The notes: generated by a model from the sequence alone, not told the origin. DNA of 64,000 bases from Gluconobacter potus (GCF_015244705.1 NZ_JABCQF010000006.1:1-64000); one strand, 5' to 3'; positions 28,756 through 39,580 are shown, counted from the stretch's first letter. Program-made: numbers and translations.

Positions 28756-31416
28756 TTAGTATAGGCCACCCACGCCAATGTCACCATCAGACGGAGCAGG
28801 TTTCTGGGCCTGTCCCGGAGCGGAAGCCGTGCCGCTTCCGGGGGCGGCTCCGGCCATTCCCCCACCCTGACCGGGTGTCTGGGCCATATCGCTTTCGGAA
28901 TCCGAAATCACGCTGTCGGCACCCGTATCGGCGGCGGTCAGGGCTTCCGTGCCTGCACCGAAGCCATGCAGCTCCACGGAAGCGCCTGGAACCTGATCGG
29001 TCTTGAAGCCATCCACCGCGGAGATGCGTCCCGTATCGTAGCTGGCCAGCGTGATGCCGTCAGGCACCCGGAAATCCAGCTTCGGACGGCTGGCGAGGGC
29101 AACCTTCATGATCCGGTTCCAGATCGGGCCAGCCACGCGGCCGCCATCCGAATTGCGACCCAGCGTCTGAGGCGTGTCGAAACCGACCCAGACAACCGTA
29201 ACGATATCGGGCGAGAAGCCGGCGAACCAGGCGTCATGGAAATCCTGACTGGTGCCCGTCTTTCCTGCGATAGGACGGTCAATGCCCACGCCTGCCATAC
29301 GACCAGTCCCGCGGGCAATCACGTCCTGCATCATCTTCACGATCTGGAACGTGCTCTGCTCACTGGCGAGAACCGGCCGCACATCCGTCAGGGCCGGAAC
29401 GGCCACGCTGCCCGGCGGTGGAGCCGCAGGCGTTGCGGAAGGGGTTGTGGAGGCTGTCACCGGGACTGGCGGCGTCGTGCCATCCGCGGGAGCAGGCAGT
29501 TCGGTAGGAGGAGCCTGCATGGCAGTGCCAAGCTTCAGGCCACCCGCCTGCCACAGGACAGTGCCCGCACGGTCCTGGATGTCGTCCACGAGGGTCGGGG
29601 TGACGATATGGCCGCCATTGGCGATCGTGGCGTAGGCCGCAGCCTCACGCATGACAGTCGTTTCGACAGCACCAAGAGCGGCAGGCAGCACATGGGGCAT
29701 CTGCTCCACCAGACCGGCCCGGATAGCCGTATCGGCCACAGCCTTCATGCCGAGATGGGCGGCCACGCGGATCGTCACGAGGTTGCGGCTTTCGCGCAGC
29801 GCATCATGCAGCGTCGTGGGGCCCCAGTTGTCGTGTTCGTAGTTCTGGGGATGCCAGTCGCCATAGGAAACAGGCGAATCGTCAAAGCGCTCGGAGGGGG
29901 AAATCCCCTTTTCCATGGCAGCCAGATAGACGAACGGCTTGAAGGACGATCCAGGCTGACGCAGAGCCTGTGTCACACGGTTGAACTGACTTTCATGGAA
30001 CGACCAGCCGCCAACCATCGCCAGAACGCGACCCGTGTGGACGTCCAGCGTGACAGCGGCACCTTCGACCTGCGGGATCTGGCGCAGCGCTGCGGAGCCG
30101 CCTTCCTGCGGTTCGATCATGATGACGTCACCGGCCCGAAGCGGATGCATCCGGCGCGCCCAGGCAATATCCGTCGCAAGAAGTGCGCCCTTGCGGGCCG
30201 TTCCTTCCTCGATCCAGCCCACATGCGTGCCGCCAGGCAGCACGACCGCCAGCCGCCACTCACGCAGCATACCGCCCGGAGGCGCGACGTGATCGAGAAC
30301 GCTTTCCCAGCCGTCATCCTGAATATCCGGCAGGTTGCGCAGAGGCCCCCGCCAGCCGCCATGAACGCGGTCGTAGTTCATCAGGCCTTCATGCAGAAGA
30401 CGCGTCTCGGTGACCTGAAGGCTCTGGTCGAGGCTGGTATGGACTTCCAGACCGCCCTGCGCCGCGCGCTCCTGCCCATACTGGGCAATGAGCTGACGGC
30501 GGACTTCCTCGCCAAACCACTCGGAATCCGGCAGAGGCCCGAAACGCTGTTTCTGCTGCGGGACCAGGGGCTCCTGCTTTTCCTGATCAGCCTGCTGACG
30601 GGTCAGCACGCCGGCTTCGACCATCAGATCCAGCACGAGGTTGCGGCGCGCCATCGCGGCCTGCGGGTGCAGGAAGGGATTATAATTCGTCGGAGATTTG
30701 GGAAGAGCAGCCAGTGAGGCCGCCTCGGCATCATCAAGCTGATCAAGCGGCTTGTTGAAATAGCTCTGGGCGGCGGCAGCGACACCATAGGCGCCGTTCC
30801 CAAGATAGATGCCGTTCAGATAGATTTCGAGAATCTTGTCCTTGGACAGCACCTGCTCCATTTTCATGGCGAGCAGAGCTTCCTTGATCTTGCGGTCGAA
30901 GCTCAGGACGTTGCTGTTGAGCAGCATGACCTTTGCGACCTGCTGGGTGATGGTCGAGGCCCCCAGCGGACGGCGCCCGTGGCGCGCGAAAATATCCGTC
31001 AGACCCGCACGGCCAATCGCCATGAAATCCACGCCGCCATGGGTGTAGAAATTATGGTCTTCGGTCGCGATGAAGGCATTCTTCACACGCTCGGGGATGG
31101 CGTTGATCGGCACGAAGATCCGGCGCTCGTTCGCCAGTTCCGCCATCAGCCGGTCATCGGAAGCATAGATGCGACTGACGGTCGGCGGCTGATAGGCGCG
31201 CAGGCTGTCCACGCTGGGCAGATCCGCTACCAGCTTGGCATAGGTCGTCCAGCCCAGAACTCCTGCCCCGGCAATCCCCACCAGCCCTACACCGGCGATG
31301 ATCGCCAGCGACTGCCGATAGCGGCGGAAGCGTGGGGGACGGGGCGGCGTGGCGCCAGGACCCTGTGGATTGCCAGAGCCCCGGGGATTACGGGAGCGGA
31401 AGGAACGTCGCGTCAT
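28756..31416 (-). CDS. mrcA: penicillin-binding protein 1A (bifunctional class A)
   Basis: An 886-residue inner-membrane peptidoglycan synthase. A basic cytoplasmic tail and one anchor helix (QSLAIIAGVGLVGIAGAGVL) precede the glycosyltransferase domain, which has the catalytic Glu in ATEDHNFYTHGG and STITQQVAK. The transpeptidase domain has the serine in GSSFKP, the SRN motif in ESRNLV and KTGT in IAGKTGTSQ. A low-complexity Pro/Ala loop (residues about 640-690) interrupts the transpeptidase domain, and the C-terminus is a Gly/Ala/Pro tail. Confidence 0.96.
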   Translation of the reverse strand: MTRRSFRSRNPRGSGNPQGPGATPPRPPRFRRYRQSLAIIAGVGLVGIAGAGVLGWTTYAKLVADLPSVDSLRAYQPPTVSRIYASDDRLMAELANERRIFVPINAIPERVKNAFIATEDHNFYTHGGVDFMAIGRAGLTDIFARHGRRPLGASTITQQVAKVMLLNSNVLSFDRKIKEALLAMKMEQVLSKDKILEIYLNGIYLGNGAYGVAAAAQSYFNKPLDQLDDAEAASLAALPKSPTNYNPFLHPQAAMARRNLVLDLMVEAGVLTRQQADQEKQEPLVPQQKQRFGPLPDSEWFGEEVRRQLIAQYGQERAAQGGLEVHTSLDQSLQVTETRLLHEGLMNYDRVHGGWRGPLRNLPDIQDDGWESVLDHVAPPGGMLREWRLAVVLPGGTHVGWIEEGTARKGALLATDIAWARRMHPLRAGDVIMIEPQEGGSAALRQIPQVEGAAVTLDVHTGRVLAMVGGWSFHESQFNRVTQALRQPGSSFKPFVYLAAMEKGISPSERFDDSPVSYGDWHPQNYEHDNWGPTTLHDALRESRNLVTIRVAAHLGMKAVADTAIRAGLVEQMPHVLPAALGAVETTVMREAAAYATIANGGHIVTPTLVDDIQDRAGTVLWQAGGLKLGTAMQAPPTELPAPADGTTPPVPVTASTTPSATPAAPPPGSVAVPALTDVRPVLASEQSTFQIVKMMQDVIARGTGRMAGVGIDRPIAGKTGTSQDFHDAWFAGFSPDIVTVVWVGFDTPQTLGRNSDGGRVAGPIWNRIMKVALASRPKLDFRVPDGITLASYDTGRISAVDGFKTDQVPGASVELHGFGAGTEALTAADTGADSVISDSESDMAQTPGQGGGMAGAAPGSGTASAPGQAQKPAPSDGDIGVGGLY

Positions 31417-31519
31417 GGCCTCTGCATAGCATTGTTCCGCATCCGCCGTCGCCCCCGTCTAAAAGGGTCATTTCATGACAAAGATGCAGGGCTGAAAAAG
31501 GCGGAATTTCCGCATTCCA

Positions 31520-32590
31520 TCACCCAAGTAGACGCCCGACCATCCGCGCGGTGTAGTCTACGACCGGGACGATCCGGCCGTAGTTCAGGCGGGTCGGGCC
31601 GATCACGCCGATGGCGCCCACGATCTTCTGGGCCTCGTTACGGGCTGGCGCCACGATCATGGACACGCCCGACATCCCGAACATGCCGCTTTCACGCCCG
31701 ATATAGATCCGCACACCCTCGGACGCATCGGCCAGTTGCAGAAGCTGGAGCATGGTCTCCTGCGTCTCGAGATGGTCGAACAGCATGCGGATTGTGGTCA
31801 GGCGTTCGATCTCGGTAATGTCGGCCAGCAGCTTGCCTTGCCCTTTCACGAACAGAGTCCCGCCATCCGCATCCCATGTCGCCAGCCCGCTTTCAATGAC
31901 GCTGGCAGTCAGGGCATCCAGTTCGTGACGGCTGGCATCCATTTCCGTCCGCACCCGCTCGCGCAGATTGCCGAGCGTCATGTCCCCAAGACGGGAATTG
32001 AGGTAGTTCCCGGCCTCGACCAGCGCCGAGGGGGGAACACCGGGAGGCGTTTCGATGATGCGGTTTTCCACCTGCCCGTCCGAGCCAACCAGAATGACAA
32101 GCACGCGCCCCGGACCCAACGCCACGAACTCAATATGCTTGAGGGTCGCATCCGATTTCGGCGCGAGTACCAGCCCGGCCGCAGAGGACAGACCGGACAG
32201 CAGGGACGACGCTTCGGAAAGAATGTCCTGATAGGAACGGCCATGGATATCGAGGCGGCTGTCGATGCTGGCGCGGTCTTCTTCCGTCAAAGAACTGAAC
32301 TGGAGCAGGCCGTCCACAAACAGGCGCACGCCCTTCTCGGTCGGCAGACGTCCGGCCGAGACATGCGGACTGAACAACAGACCCGCACGTGCCAGATCCG
32401 CCATGACGTTGCGGATAGTGGCAGGTGACAGGCTGGGCTGCAGGCGCTGGGCGAGGGTCTGGCTACCGATGGGTTCGCCGGTTTCGACATATTCCTCGAC
32501 GATTTCCCGCAGGATCGCGGCTTCCCGATCTCCCAGGCCATGGGACATCGGGATGGAGGGGCGGAACAGGGGAGGCAGGGGTCGCATCAT
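31520..32590 (-). CDS. hrcA: heat-inducible transcription repressor HrcA
   Basis: HrcA represses chaperone operons through CIRCE operators. The 356-residue product has the N-terminal winged helix ([57 protein letters not shown]) and the C-terminal IGRESG and [20 protein letters not shown]. Start choice is uncertain: ATG 32590 (used) or 32548; the latter matches the family more closely. It is divergent from rph by about 80 bases. No CIRCE element or grpE lies nearby; its targets are elsewhere. Confidence 0.95.
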   Translation of the reverse strand: MMRPLPPLFRPSIPMSHGLGDREAAILREIVEEYVETGEPIGSQTLAQRLQPSLSPATIRNVMADLARAGLLFSPHVSAGRLPTEKGVRLFVDGLLQFSSLTEEDRASIDSRLDIHGRSYQDILSEASSLLSGLSSAAGLVLAPKSDATLKHIEFVALGPGRVLVILVGSDGQVENRIIETPPGVPPSALVEAGNYLNSRLGDMTLGNLRERVRTEMDASRHELDALTASVIESGLATWDADGGTLFVKGQGKLLADITEIERLTTIRMLFDHLETQETMLQLLQLADASEGVRIYIGRESGMFGMSGVSMIVAPARNEAQKIVGAIGVIGPTRLNYGRIVPVVDYTARMVGRLLG

Positions 32591-32672
32591 GGTAAAACCA
32601 ACTGTCGGGGCTGGATGCCTTCACGTCAAACGCGGTAGAGGCGGGACATATTCGAGCACAGGATCTTTTTAC

Positions 32673-33395
32673 ATGACTGACACCGCAGGCAAGCGTCCTT
32701 CAGGACGTGCGCCGGACGAAAACCGCACTGTTTCGATCGAAACCGGCTTTGCCCGCCATGCTGAAGGCTCGGCCCTCATCCGCGTCGGCGGGACGGAAGT
32801 TCTGTGCACGGCCACGATCGAAGACCGCGTGCCGCCCTTCCTGCGCAACAAGGGACAGGGCTGGATCACCGCGGAATACGGGATGCTCCCGCGCGCAACG
32901 CACAGCCGGGGCCAGCGCGAGGCGGCCAAGGGCAAGCAGTCCGGCCGAACGCAGGAAATCCAGCGCCTGATCGCACGTTCGCTGCGCGCCTGTGTGGACC
33001 TGAAAAAAATCGGCGAGCGAACCATCACGCTCGACTGCGACGTGCTGAATGCGGATGGCGGAACGCGCTGTGCGTCCATTACAGGCGCCTGGGTGGCACT
33101 TTCCCTGGCGCTGAAAAAAGCCAAGCGGTCGCAGGCTCTGACGGCGCAGGTCGCGGCTGTCTCCTGCGGACTGACGGATGCCGGAGCCGTGCTGGATCTG
33201 GATTACATCGAGGACAGCAACGCGCAGGCCGATACGAATTTCGTCCTGACGGCGGATGGTGGCATCATCGAAATCCAGGGGACGGCCGAGGACAAGCCGT
33301 TTCAGGAAAGCGAATTCTTCGAACTTCTGCGGCTGGCAAAGCTCGGCACGGCACGGCTGTTCGAAGCCCAGAACAAGGCGCTGGAGACTGCATGA
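32673..33395 (+). CDS. rph: ribonuclease PH
   Basis: Phosphorolytic 3'-5' exoribonuclease that trims tRNA 3' ends. The 240-residue protein shows [31 protein letters not shown], the phosphate-binding [16 protein letters not shown] and [18 protein letters not shown]. The ATG at 32673 gives the standard start (about 238 residues in the family); the frame itself extends far upstream opposite hrcA. It overlaps rdgB by ATGA at its stop. The rph-rdgB pairing is common in Alphaproteobacteria. Confidence 0.97.
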   Translation: MTDTAGKRPSGRAPDENRTVSIETGFARHAEGSALIRVGGTEVLCTATIEDRVPPFLRNKGQGWITAEYGMLPRATHSRGQREAAKGKQSGRTQEIQRLIARSLRACVDLKKIGERTITLDCDVLNADGGTRCASITGAWVALSLALKKAKRSQALTAQVAAVSCGLTDAGAVLDLDYIEDSNAQADTNFVLTADGGIIEIQGTAEDKPFQESEFFELLRLAKLGTARLFEAQNKALETA

Positions 33396-33994
33396 TGCGT
33401 AAACTTTCCCGTGGTTCAAAGATCGTGCTCGCCAGCCACAATGCCGGCAAGCTCCGCGAGTTCTCCAGCCTGCTGGCCGAAAGCGGAATCACCGTAATCT
33501 CGGCCGCAGAACTAAATCTTCCCGAGCCGGAAGAAACAGAAGAGACCTTCGCCGGGAATGCCGCCATCAAGGCGCTGGCCGCAGCCCGGACTTCCGGGCT
33601 ACCCGCCCTGGCGGATGATTCCGGGTTCTGCGTTTCAGCGCTGGACAACCGTCCGGGCGTCTATTCCGCCCGCTGGGGCGGCCCGACCAAGGACATGCAG
33701 GTTGCGATGGCGCGCGTGCACCGGGAGATGGGCGATAATCCGGATCACCGGGCGTTTTTCGTCGCCGCACTCTGTCTGGTCTGGCCGGATGGCGAAACGC
33801 GGACCGTGCAGGGCGAATGTCACGGCACAGTCGTCTGGCCACCAAGAGGCGAACATGGACATGGGTATGACCCGATGTTCGTACCGGAGGGCGAAAGCCG
33901 GACGTTCGCGGAAATGACGGAAGCCGAAAAGAACGCCATCAGTCATCGCGGTCGGGCGCTGGAGAAGTTTCTGAAAGATTTTATTGAATCCTGA
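33392..33994 (+). CDS. rdgB: XTP/dITP pyrophosphatase (HAM1/RdgB)
   Basis: Cleans non-canonical purine nucleotides (XTP, dITP, ITP) from the pool, giving monophosphate plus pyrophosphate. The 200-residue protein has [20 protein letters not shown], the metal-binding [21 protein letters not shown] and the C-terminal [18 protein letters not shown] with SHRGRAL. It starts with ATGATG overlapping the rph stop, with GGAG as RBS. Confidence 0.96.
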   Translation: MMRKLSRGSKIVLASHNAGKLREFSSLLAESGITVISAAELNLPEPEETEETFAGNAAIKALAAARTSGLPALADDSGFCVSALDNRPGVYSARWGGPTKDMQVAMARVHREMGDNPDHRAFFVAALCLVWPDGETRTVQGECHGTVVWPPRGEHGHGYDPMFVPEGESRTFAEMTEAEKNAISHRGRALEKFLKDFIES

Positions 33995-34001
33995 CTGGAA
34001 T

Positions 34002-34040
34002 AGACCCGGCTTTCCAAGAGGAAAATCCGGGTTTTTATTT
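34002..34040 (+). terminator. intrinsic terminator after rdgB
   Basis: GACCCGG...CCGGGTTTTT: a six-base GC stem with a long A-rich loop and a T-run, directly after the rdgB stop. Confidence 0.75.
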
Positions 34041-34164
34041 TTCTCAAATCATCAGATCCGAAAATCCAAAACATAGATTTGCAGTCTACACAGTAACAAA
34101 AAATCACCGCAAATTCTGTGATTCATGTTACCATGATCGGACCAGAAACAAAAAAGGGGTCGTC

Positions 34165-35388
34165 ATGGGGAATGTGATAGCGCTGTTTGCGGATGCATTT
34201 ATATTTGTCCTTATTCCGTGGGGACTGTGGCAGCTGCTCAGACGCTCCATTCCGATTGCCATCCTGCCCATTCTGGTCGGCATTCTTCTGGCGGTCCTGC
34301 ATTTTCCAGCCTCGACCATTGGTATTCCTTCGCTTTACGGCGATTACATCGGCTGGCTGGCCGTTCTGGTTCTGGCGTTCACGGCGGGACTGGAGATGTG
34401 GCAGAACCCCACCCACGCTCCCGAGGCCGCAAATCTGCCCTCCCCGACGCTGGGTCGTCTTCTGTGCGGCGCACTGGTAGCGCTGGGAATTCCGTTTGTT
34501 ATCGGGACCATTCTGGTCAAGCTGTTCTTCCTGCCGCTACATGGCTGGCAGGCACCCCACGGCAATGGCTGGATCGGAGCCATGTCGATCGGACTGTGCA
34601 TTTCCGTCAGCGCGCTGCCGGTTCTGATCGGGATCGTGCGCGAACTGGAGCCCGTGTACCGTCCCGTGGGACAGCTTGCGCTGAAACTTGCGGTTGTAGA
34701 CGATGCCGCGCTCTGGATCGGGCTGGCCATCCTGCAATTTGCTGCACGCGGACCTGACGCCCTGCATGGCTGGACCGGGTTCGAGGGGCTGGCTGTCCTG
34801 CTGTTGATCGGCATGGCCTTTCTCAGCAGCTGGGCCACGCGGAATCTGAAAAACCCACCGATCTGGGTGATCTGGGCGGCCGTCCCGGCCTATCTCGCCG
34901 CAGGATCCTGGGCGAGCCATGAACTGGGGCTGCACGAGCTGATCGGCGCTTATTTCGCAGGAGCGCTCATGCCGCCACGCTGGGTGCGCCGCCTGCCGGT
35001 CGAGACGGTTGGCACGTTCTCGCTGATCTGGCTGGCCCCGATGTTCTTCGGCCATAGCGGCCTTCGGATCGACGGTGATGCGCTGACCTGGCCGTCGGTC
35101 ATTGCTTCGCTTCTGCTGGTCGTGATCGCCATCGTCACGAAAATCCTGGCCGTCTGGATCTTCCCGCCTGCACCGGGACTGACGCACCGGCAGGCCCTGG
35201 GGATCGGCTCACTGTTGCAGTGCAAGGGGCTGATGGAAATCGTTGCAGCGACCATCCTGCATGCGCATGGCATGATTTCAGAGTTCGCTTTCGCATCCCT
35301 GATGGTTCTGGCTGTGATTTCCACGACCCTGACGGGACCGATGTTCCGGCTAGTGTCAGGGCGTTCCCGCCCCCAGACCGCCGGGTAA
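34165..35388 (+). CDS. cation/proton antiporter (CPA2-type membrane protein)
   Basis: A 407-residue membrane protein with about 12 helices. The pattern of Na+/H+ and Kef-type exchangers is visible: FTAGLEMW in helix 3, ISVSALPVLIGIVRELEP, and the ion-binding double aspartate in LKLAVVDDAALWIGLAILQF, then IGAYFAGALMPP. No cytosolic nucleotide-binding domain is present. AGGGG precedes the ATG and an AT-rich leader (34040-34160) suggests its own promoter. The exact ion is unknown. It ends 7 bases from the convergent amidohydrolase. Confidence 0.8.
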   Translation: MGNVIALFADAFIFVLIPWGLWQLLRRSIPIAILPILVGILLAVLHFPASTIGIPSLYGDYIGWLAVLVLAFTAGLEMWQNPTHAPEAANLPSPTLGRLLCGALVALGIPFVIGTILVKLFFLPLHGWQAPHGNGWIGAMSIGLCISVSALPVLIGIVRELEPVYRPVGQLALKLAVVDDAALWIGLAILQFAARGPDALHGWTGFEGLAVLLLIGMAFLSSWATRNLKNPPIWVIWAAVPAYLAAGSWASHELGLHELIGAYFAGALMPPRWVRRLPVETVGTFSLIWLAPMFFGHSGLRIDGDALTWPSVIASLLLVVIAIVTKILAVWIFPPAPGLTHRQALGIGSLLQCKGLMEIVAATILHAHGMISEFAFASLMVLAVISTTLTGPMFRLVSGRSRPQTAG

Positions 35389-35395
35389 TCGTTCC

Positions 35396-36775
35396 TCAGT
35401 TCTTCGAACGCACGGGGCCATGGCTGACAAGCACGCCCCGCTGCCAGACCTGATCAATCTGGTCCACGGCACCAATATTTTCATCAGCATTGCCGTTCAC
35501 GACCAGCAGATCCGCCCGACGACCCGGCGCAATCACACCACGATCGGACAGATGCAGCAGAGCCGCAGCATTGCCCGTCGCCAGACTGATCGCCTGCACG
35601 GGCGACAGTCCCGCCTGCACCGTCAGGTAAAGCTCGCGATGTTCGGCAAAGCCGGGAATACGAGTGGGAGCAGCGCCGGAATCCGTACCAAAACCCACTT
35701 TCACGCCCGCACGATACAGAACGGCAAGGTTCTTCTGATTAACGGACAGCGCATAATGCGAGGCCTTGGTCAGAGGCTTGGCCATCGTCTCGGCACGCCA
35801 TTTCGGATCGGTGAACTCGCGGCGCAGGGCTGGATCGATCCCCGCCAGCACGAAGGGATTGGAGAGTAACTCAGGCTGTTCGGCATAAAGATAGTTCGCC
35901 TCATCCAGATCCAGCGTCGCGATATACCACGTCCCCTGACGGAGCATCGCGGCGATCAGATCATGATCGACAGGCTGGTCCCGTACACCATGGGCAAGGA
36001 TGTCCGCCTTTGAAGCAACGATGGCCTTGGCGACCGCAAGATCATGGATATGGACCGCAACCCGCGTGCCATGCTGATGCGCTTCGTCAATGACAGCCTG
36101 ATAAATGGCCGGAGGCAGCATCGGATAGGTCTTGCCGTCGGGCACGTCATTGCGAAAATCGTCCACCCACAGCTTCACCAGATCCGTATGCTCCGCGATC
36201 ATCTGGTCCACATCCTTGCGGGCCTCTTCGGGTGTGGTGGGACGGAAGACCTGATCAGGACCGATCCCCTTGACCATGGCTGCCGGCGGCACACCATCGG
36301 GCGTACCAATGCCCTGATCCACACCATAAAGATCCGCACCCGGATTGCGGCCGTCATGCTGCTCCTGACGCAGCGTATCAAAAAGCGGGGAGCGGTTCAG
36401 GCCCAGCGCCGTGACGGTCAAAACGCCGTAATCGGAATACTGCTTCAGGGCCGCAAGAATATTGGCGCGGGTATAGTTATCGCGACTGGCCCCCGTTCCT
36501 TTCACAAGCCCGACATGGACGTGATCGCTGATGAGGGCGGGCATAAGCGTCTTGCCCGTCAGATCCACATGTCGCGCCTTGGCCGGAGCAGGAATGCCGA
36601 CAGAAATAATGGTGCCATTATCAATAACCACCGTCGCGTCCGGCTGTGCCAGGGCACCCGTGCCATCGATCAGCCGCGCATGCTCAAACGCTACCGGCTC
36701 GGCCATCGCGCTCCCTGCACTCAGGGCAGCAGGTGTTGCGAGCAGCAGGGCGGCGAAAGCGGAACGGATGGTCAT
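35396..36775 (-). CDS. secreted metal-dependent amidohydrolase (imidazolonepropionase-like)
   Basis: A 459-residue amidohydrolase with a signal peptide (SAFAALLLATPAALSAGSAMA) that would place it in the periplasm. The barrel shows the first metal site ISDHVHVGLV (H-x-H), a possible carboxylated-lysine strand (DLVKLWVDDF), the histidine in VAVHIHDLA, ILAHGV and the distal aspartate in GFGTDSGAAPTR. The closing FGLATGNAAALLH/GVIAPGRRADLLVVNG region is typical. The substrate cannot be read from sequence. The ATG at 36775 is preceded by AGGAGA; the frame extends 49 codons further without a signal. Confidence 0.85.
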   Translation of the reverse strand: MTIRSAFAALLLATPAALSAGSAMAEPVAFEHARLIDGTGALAQPDATVVIDNGTIISVGIPAPAKARHVDLTGKTLMPALISDHVHVGLVKGTGASRDNYTRANILAALKQYSDYGVLTVTALGLNRSPLFDTLRQEQHDGRNPGADLYGVDQGIGTPDGVPPAAMVKGIGPDQVFRPTTPEEARKDVDQMIAEHTDLVKLWVDDFRNDVPDGKTYPMLPPAIYQAVIDEAHQHGTRVAVHIHDLAVAKAIVASKADILAHGVRDQPVDHDLIAAMLRQGTWYIATLDLDEANYLYAEQPELLSNPFVLAGIDPALRREFTDPKWRAETMAKPLTKASHYALSVNQKNLAVLYRAGVKVGFGTDSGAAPTRIPGFAEHRELYLTVQAGLSPVQAISLATGNAAALLHLSDRGVIAPGRRADLLVVNGNADENIGAVDQIDQVWQRGVLVSHGPVRSKN

Positions 36776-36896
36776 GCGGCGGTCTCCTGTGTGGCTCCCG
36801 TCGGGCATGCATCGTCCGGCCGGGAAAACCCAGTACGGGAGAAACGCTGCCGGACATGAAAGGATGCAAAAACCCCCTTCCCTTTCCACTTCCGTA

Positions 36897-38735
36897 TCAG
36901 GCTTCCAGGGACTGAAGCTCAAACAGGCGCCGGTAGATCCCGCCTTCCCGCTCGATCAGCGCGGCATGGGTCCCGTCTTCCTTCAGTTCGCCCTGGCTGA
37001 AGACCAGAATGCGATCCAGCTCCATGACCGTGGAAAGACGATGCGCCACGACGATGACGGTCCGGTTCTGCATGAGGCGGCGCATGGCGTCCTGCACGAG
37101 GGTTTCGGACTCGGAATCGAGGCTGGACGTCGCTTCGTCAAAGATCAGGATCGGCGCGTCAGCCAGGAAGGCCCGGGCGATGGCGACACGCTGGCGCTCG
37201 CCTCCCGAGAGCTTCACGCCACGCTCCCCGACCATGGTTTCGTAACCCTCGGGCAGACGCTCGATGAACGGCGCAGCGTTTGCAAACCGGGCGGCCTCCT
37301 CGATTTCCGCACGACTGGCATCCGGGCGCGCATAGGCAATGTTTTCCGCCAGCGTCCGGTGAAACAGGATCGGCTCCTGCGGGACGATAGCAATGTGCGA
37401 GCGCAGGGAGTCCTGCGTGACATGCGCAATATCCTGCCCATCCACCACGATCCGCCCGCCATTCACGTCATAAAGACGCTGCAGCAGCTTGGTCAGCGTC
37501 GTCTTGCCCGATCCGCTCGGCCCGACAAGCGCCACACGGGAGCCCGGCGCGATATCAATGCTCAGATCATGATAAAGCGGCTTGGCCTGTCCGGGATACT
37601 GGAAGTCCACATGCTCGAACCGGATGGCACCGTGCGAGAAATGAGCCTTCTGCGCATCGGGGGCATCCTGAATGGCGGGATCGCGGCGGAAAATCGCCAC
37701 CAGCTCCTCCATTTCGTTGACCGACCGCTGCACCTGACTGACCTGCTGCCCCAGATCGCGCAGATAGCCCTGCACGAGAAACATCATCGTCAACACATAG
37801 GCCACGTCCCCCGGCCCAGCCTTACCGTCCCACCACAGCCAGACGGCCAGTCCGATCAGCAGCATCCGCATGGCAAGCGACGCCAGAGCCTGAAGATTGG
37901 CGCTGTTCGTCCCGCGGATCCAGGTTCTCAGAGTGCGCTGACGCCAGCCGTGAATGATGCTGTCGAGCCGCTCGTCTTCACGGTCTTCCGCACCAAACGC
38001 CTTGACGACGGGGTTGCAGGTCACGGCATCAGCCATGGCCGCACCCATTTTCGTGTCCCATTCATTGGAAGCACGGGCGGTGGGCGCGACATAGCGCAGG
38101 GTCAGCATGATGGAGAGGCAGGCAAACAGCACGACCGACAGCGCCAGCACCGATCCCATGAGCGGCGAACGGAACATGAGGACAGCCGTCGTGCCCCCCA
38201 GAACCAGCACCTCAGGCGCAATCAGGAGCAGCAGCGTATCGTCCAGCGTATCAATCGCCCAGATGCCGCGGGTCAGCTTGCGAACGGTGGAACCGGCGAA
38301 ATTGTTGGCATGCCAGTCCGTCGAAAAGCGCTGCACGCGATCGAAAGCCTGATTGGCGATACGGTGCATAATGGCGAGCGTGAGATGCGAAATCCCGATG
38401 AAGGATGAGCGCCGCCCGAAGAGCCCGACCAGCCCCAGAACAATCAGCCCCCCGACCATCAGGAATGCATCGTCCCGCAGATGCAGCAGTTCGGCCGTCT
38501 GCTGCACGGCAGGGCCTGCGGCATGGCGGGAAATATCATCCACCAGACGGCCTGCCAGAATGGGCGTGCAGACATCGGCCAGCGTGGCGAGGCCAACGCC
38601 GCCAAGGGTTTTCGACAGCAGCAGGGGATGGTGACGCCAGCGACTTGAAACGAAGGAGAGGACTTCCGTGAAGGACACGTCCTGCTTGCGGCCTTCCTTC
38701 TGCTGGCGGGTCATGAGGGGGGTAGTATCGGACAC
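36897..38735 (-). CDS. ABC exporter, fused membrane and ATPase domains
   Basis: A 612-residue half-transporter with six membrane helices (residues about 40-330) and a C-terminal ATPase. Motifs are Walker A GPSGSGKTTL, Q-loop IVPQEPILF, signature LSGGERQRVAIARA, Walker B ILIFDEATSSLD and H-loop VAHRLSTVM. It resembles lipid A/multidrug exporters (MsbA/Atm1 types). No substrate can be assigned. It lies about 120 bases from the amidohydrolase and is not obviously linked to it. Confidence 0.88.
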   Translation of the reverse strand: MSDTTPLMTRQQKEGRKQDVSFTEVLSFVSSRWRHHPLLLSKTLGGVGLATLADVCTPILAGRLVDDISRHAAGPAVQQTAELLHLRDDAFLMVGGLIVLGLVGLFGRRSSFIGISHLTLAIMHRIANQAFDRVQRFSTDWHANNFAGSTVRKLTRGIWAIDTLDDTLLLLIAPEVLVLGGTTAVLMFRSPLMGSVLALSVVLFACLSIMLTLRYVAPTARASNEWDTKMGAAMADAVTCNPVVKAFGAEDREDERLDSIIHGWRQRTLRTWIRGTNSANLQALASLAMRMLLIGLAVWLWWDGKAGPGDVAYVLTMMFLVQGYLRDLGQQVSQVQRSVNEMEELVAIFRRDPAIQDAPDAQKAHFSHGAIRFEHVDFQYPGQAKPLYHDLSIDIAPGSRVALVGPSGSGKTTLTKLLQRLYDVNGGRIVVDGQDIAHVTQDSLRSHIAIVPQEPILFHRTLAENIAYARPDASRAEIEEAARFANAAPFIERLPEGYETMVGERGVKLSGGERQRVAIARAFLADAPILIFDEATSSLDSESETLVQDAMRRLMQNRTVIVVAHRLSTVMELDRILVFSQGELKEDGTHAALIEREGGIYRRLFELQSLEA

Positions 38736-38881
38736 AAAATGCTCCGCCGTCTGTCTGCCTGCGAGGTCATGCAGGGCAGGCCACGGTGTGATGGCATGGA
38801 ATTTTCAGAACTTTGCCGTATCTTGCTGTCTGTCCGGACCGGACGCAACAGCCTGCAAAACATCCCGGTGGAGCCCCTGTC

Positions 38882-39580
38882 ATGACCGATGCCCCCGCAA
38901 CCGCAAGCCGGGCCATGAGCAAGGCGGCCGCAAAAGCCTTCATCACCGCACTGGCCGAGGCTAATCCCAACGCGGAGAGCGAACTGGTGTTCCGCAATCC
39001 GTTCGAACTTCTGGTGAGCGTCGTGCTCTCGGCCCAGGCCACGGACAAATCCGTCAACAAGGCGACAAAGGGTCTGTTCGAGGAAGCGCCCGATCCAGCG
39101 TCCATGGCAGCCCTCGGCGAGGACGGCATCGCCCGACATATCCGCACCATCGGGCTATGGCGGGCGAAAGCGCATAACGTGGCCCTGCTATGCGAACAGT
39201 TGCTGGAACGGCATGGCGGACAGGTCCCGTCCGACCGCGCCTCGCTCGAAGCGCTGGCCGGCGTGGGGCGCAAAACGGCGAATGTCGTGATGAATGTTGC
39301 CTTCGGTGCGGATACGATGGCGGTCGATACGCATATCTTCCGCATCGGCAACCGGACCGGCCTGGCACCCGGCAAAACCGTGCGACAGGTCGAGGACGGG
39401 CTGGTCGCGCGAATCCCGAAAGACATGCTGCGCCCGGCACATCACTGGCTGATCCTGCACGGACGCTATGTCTGCAAGGCCCGCGCGCCCGAATGCTGGC
39501 GCTGCCCGGCGACGAAATGGTGCCTCTATCCCGACAAGCGGATGCAGGCCCCGCCTGTACGCAAGGCTGCGACCACCTAA
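38882..39580 (+). CDS. nth: endonuclease III
   Basis: Base-excision DNA glycosylase/AP lyase acting on oxidised pyrimidines. The 232-residue protein has FELLVSVVLSAQATDKSVN, the helix-hairpin-helix LAGVGRKTANVVMNVAFG with the catalytic Lys, the Asp in AVDTHIFRIGNR, and a C-terminal 4Fe-4S loop with spacing C-x6-C-x2-C-x5-C (YVCKARAPECWRCPATKWC). The ATG at 38882 gives family length. Its stop overlaps the convergent downstream gene by 4 bases. Confidence 0.96.
   Translation: MTDAPATASRAMSKAAAKAFITALAEANPNAESELVFRNPFELLVSVVLSAQATDKSVNKATKGLFEEAPDPASMAALGEDGIARHIRTIGLWRAKAHNVALLCEQLLERHGGQVPSDRASLEALAGVGRKTANVVMNVAFGADTMAVDTHIFRIGNRTGLAPGKTVRQVEDGLVARIPKDMLRPAHHWLILHGRYVCKARAPECWRCPATKWCLYPDKRMQAPPVRKAATT

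Noticed and set aside
32591-32672. CIRCE operator near hrcA
   Set aside because: No TTAGCACTC-N9-GAGTGCTAA repeat was visible in the hrcA-rph gap or in hrcA's surroundings.
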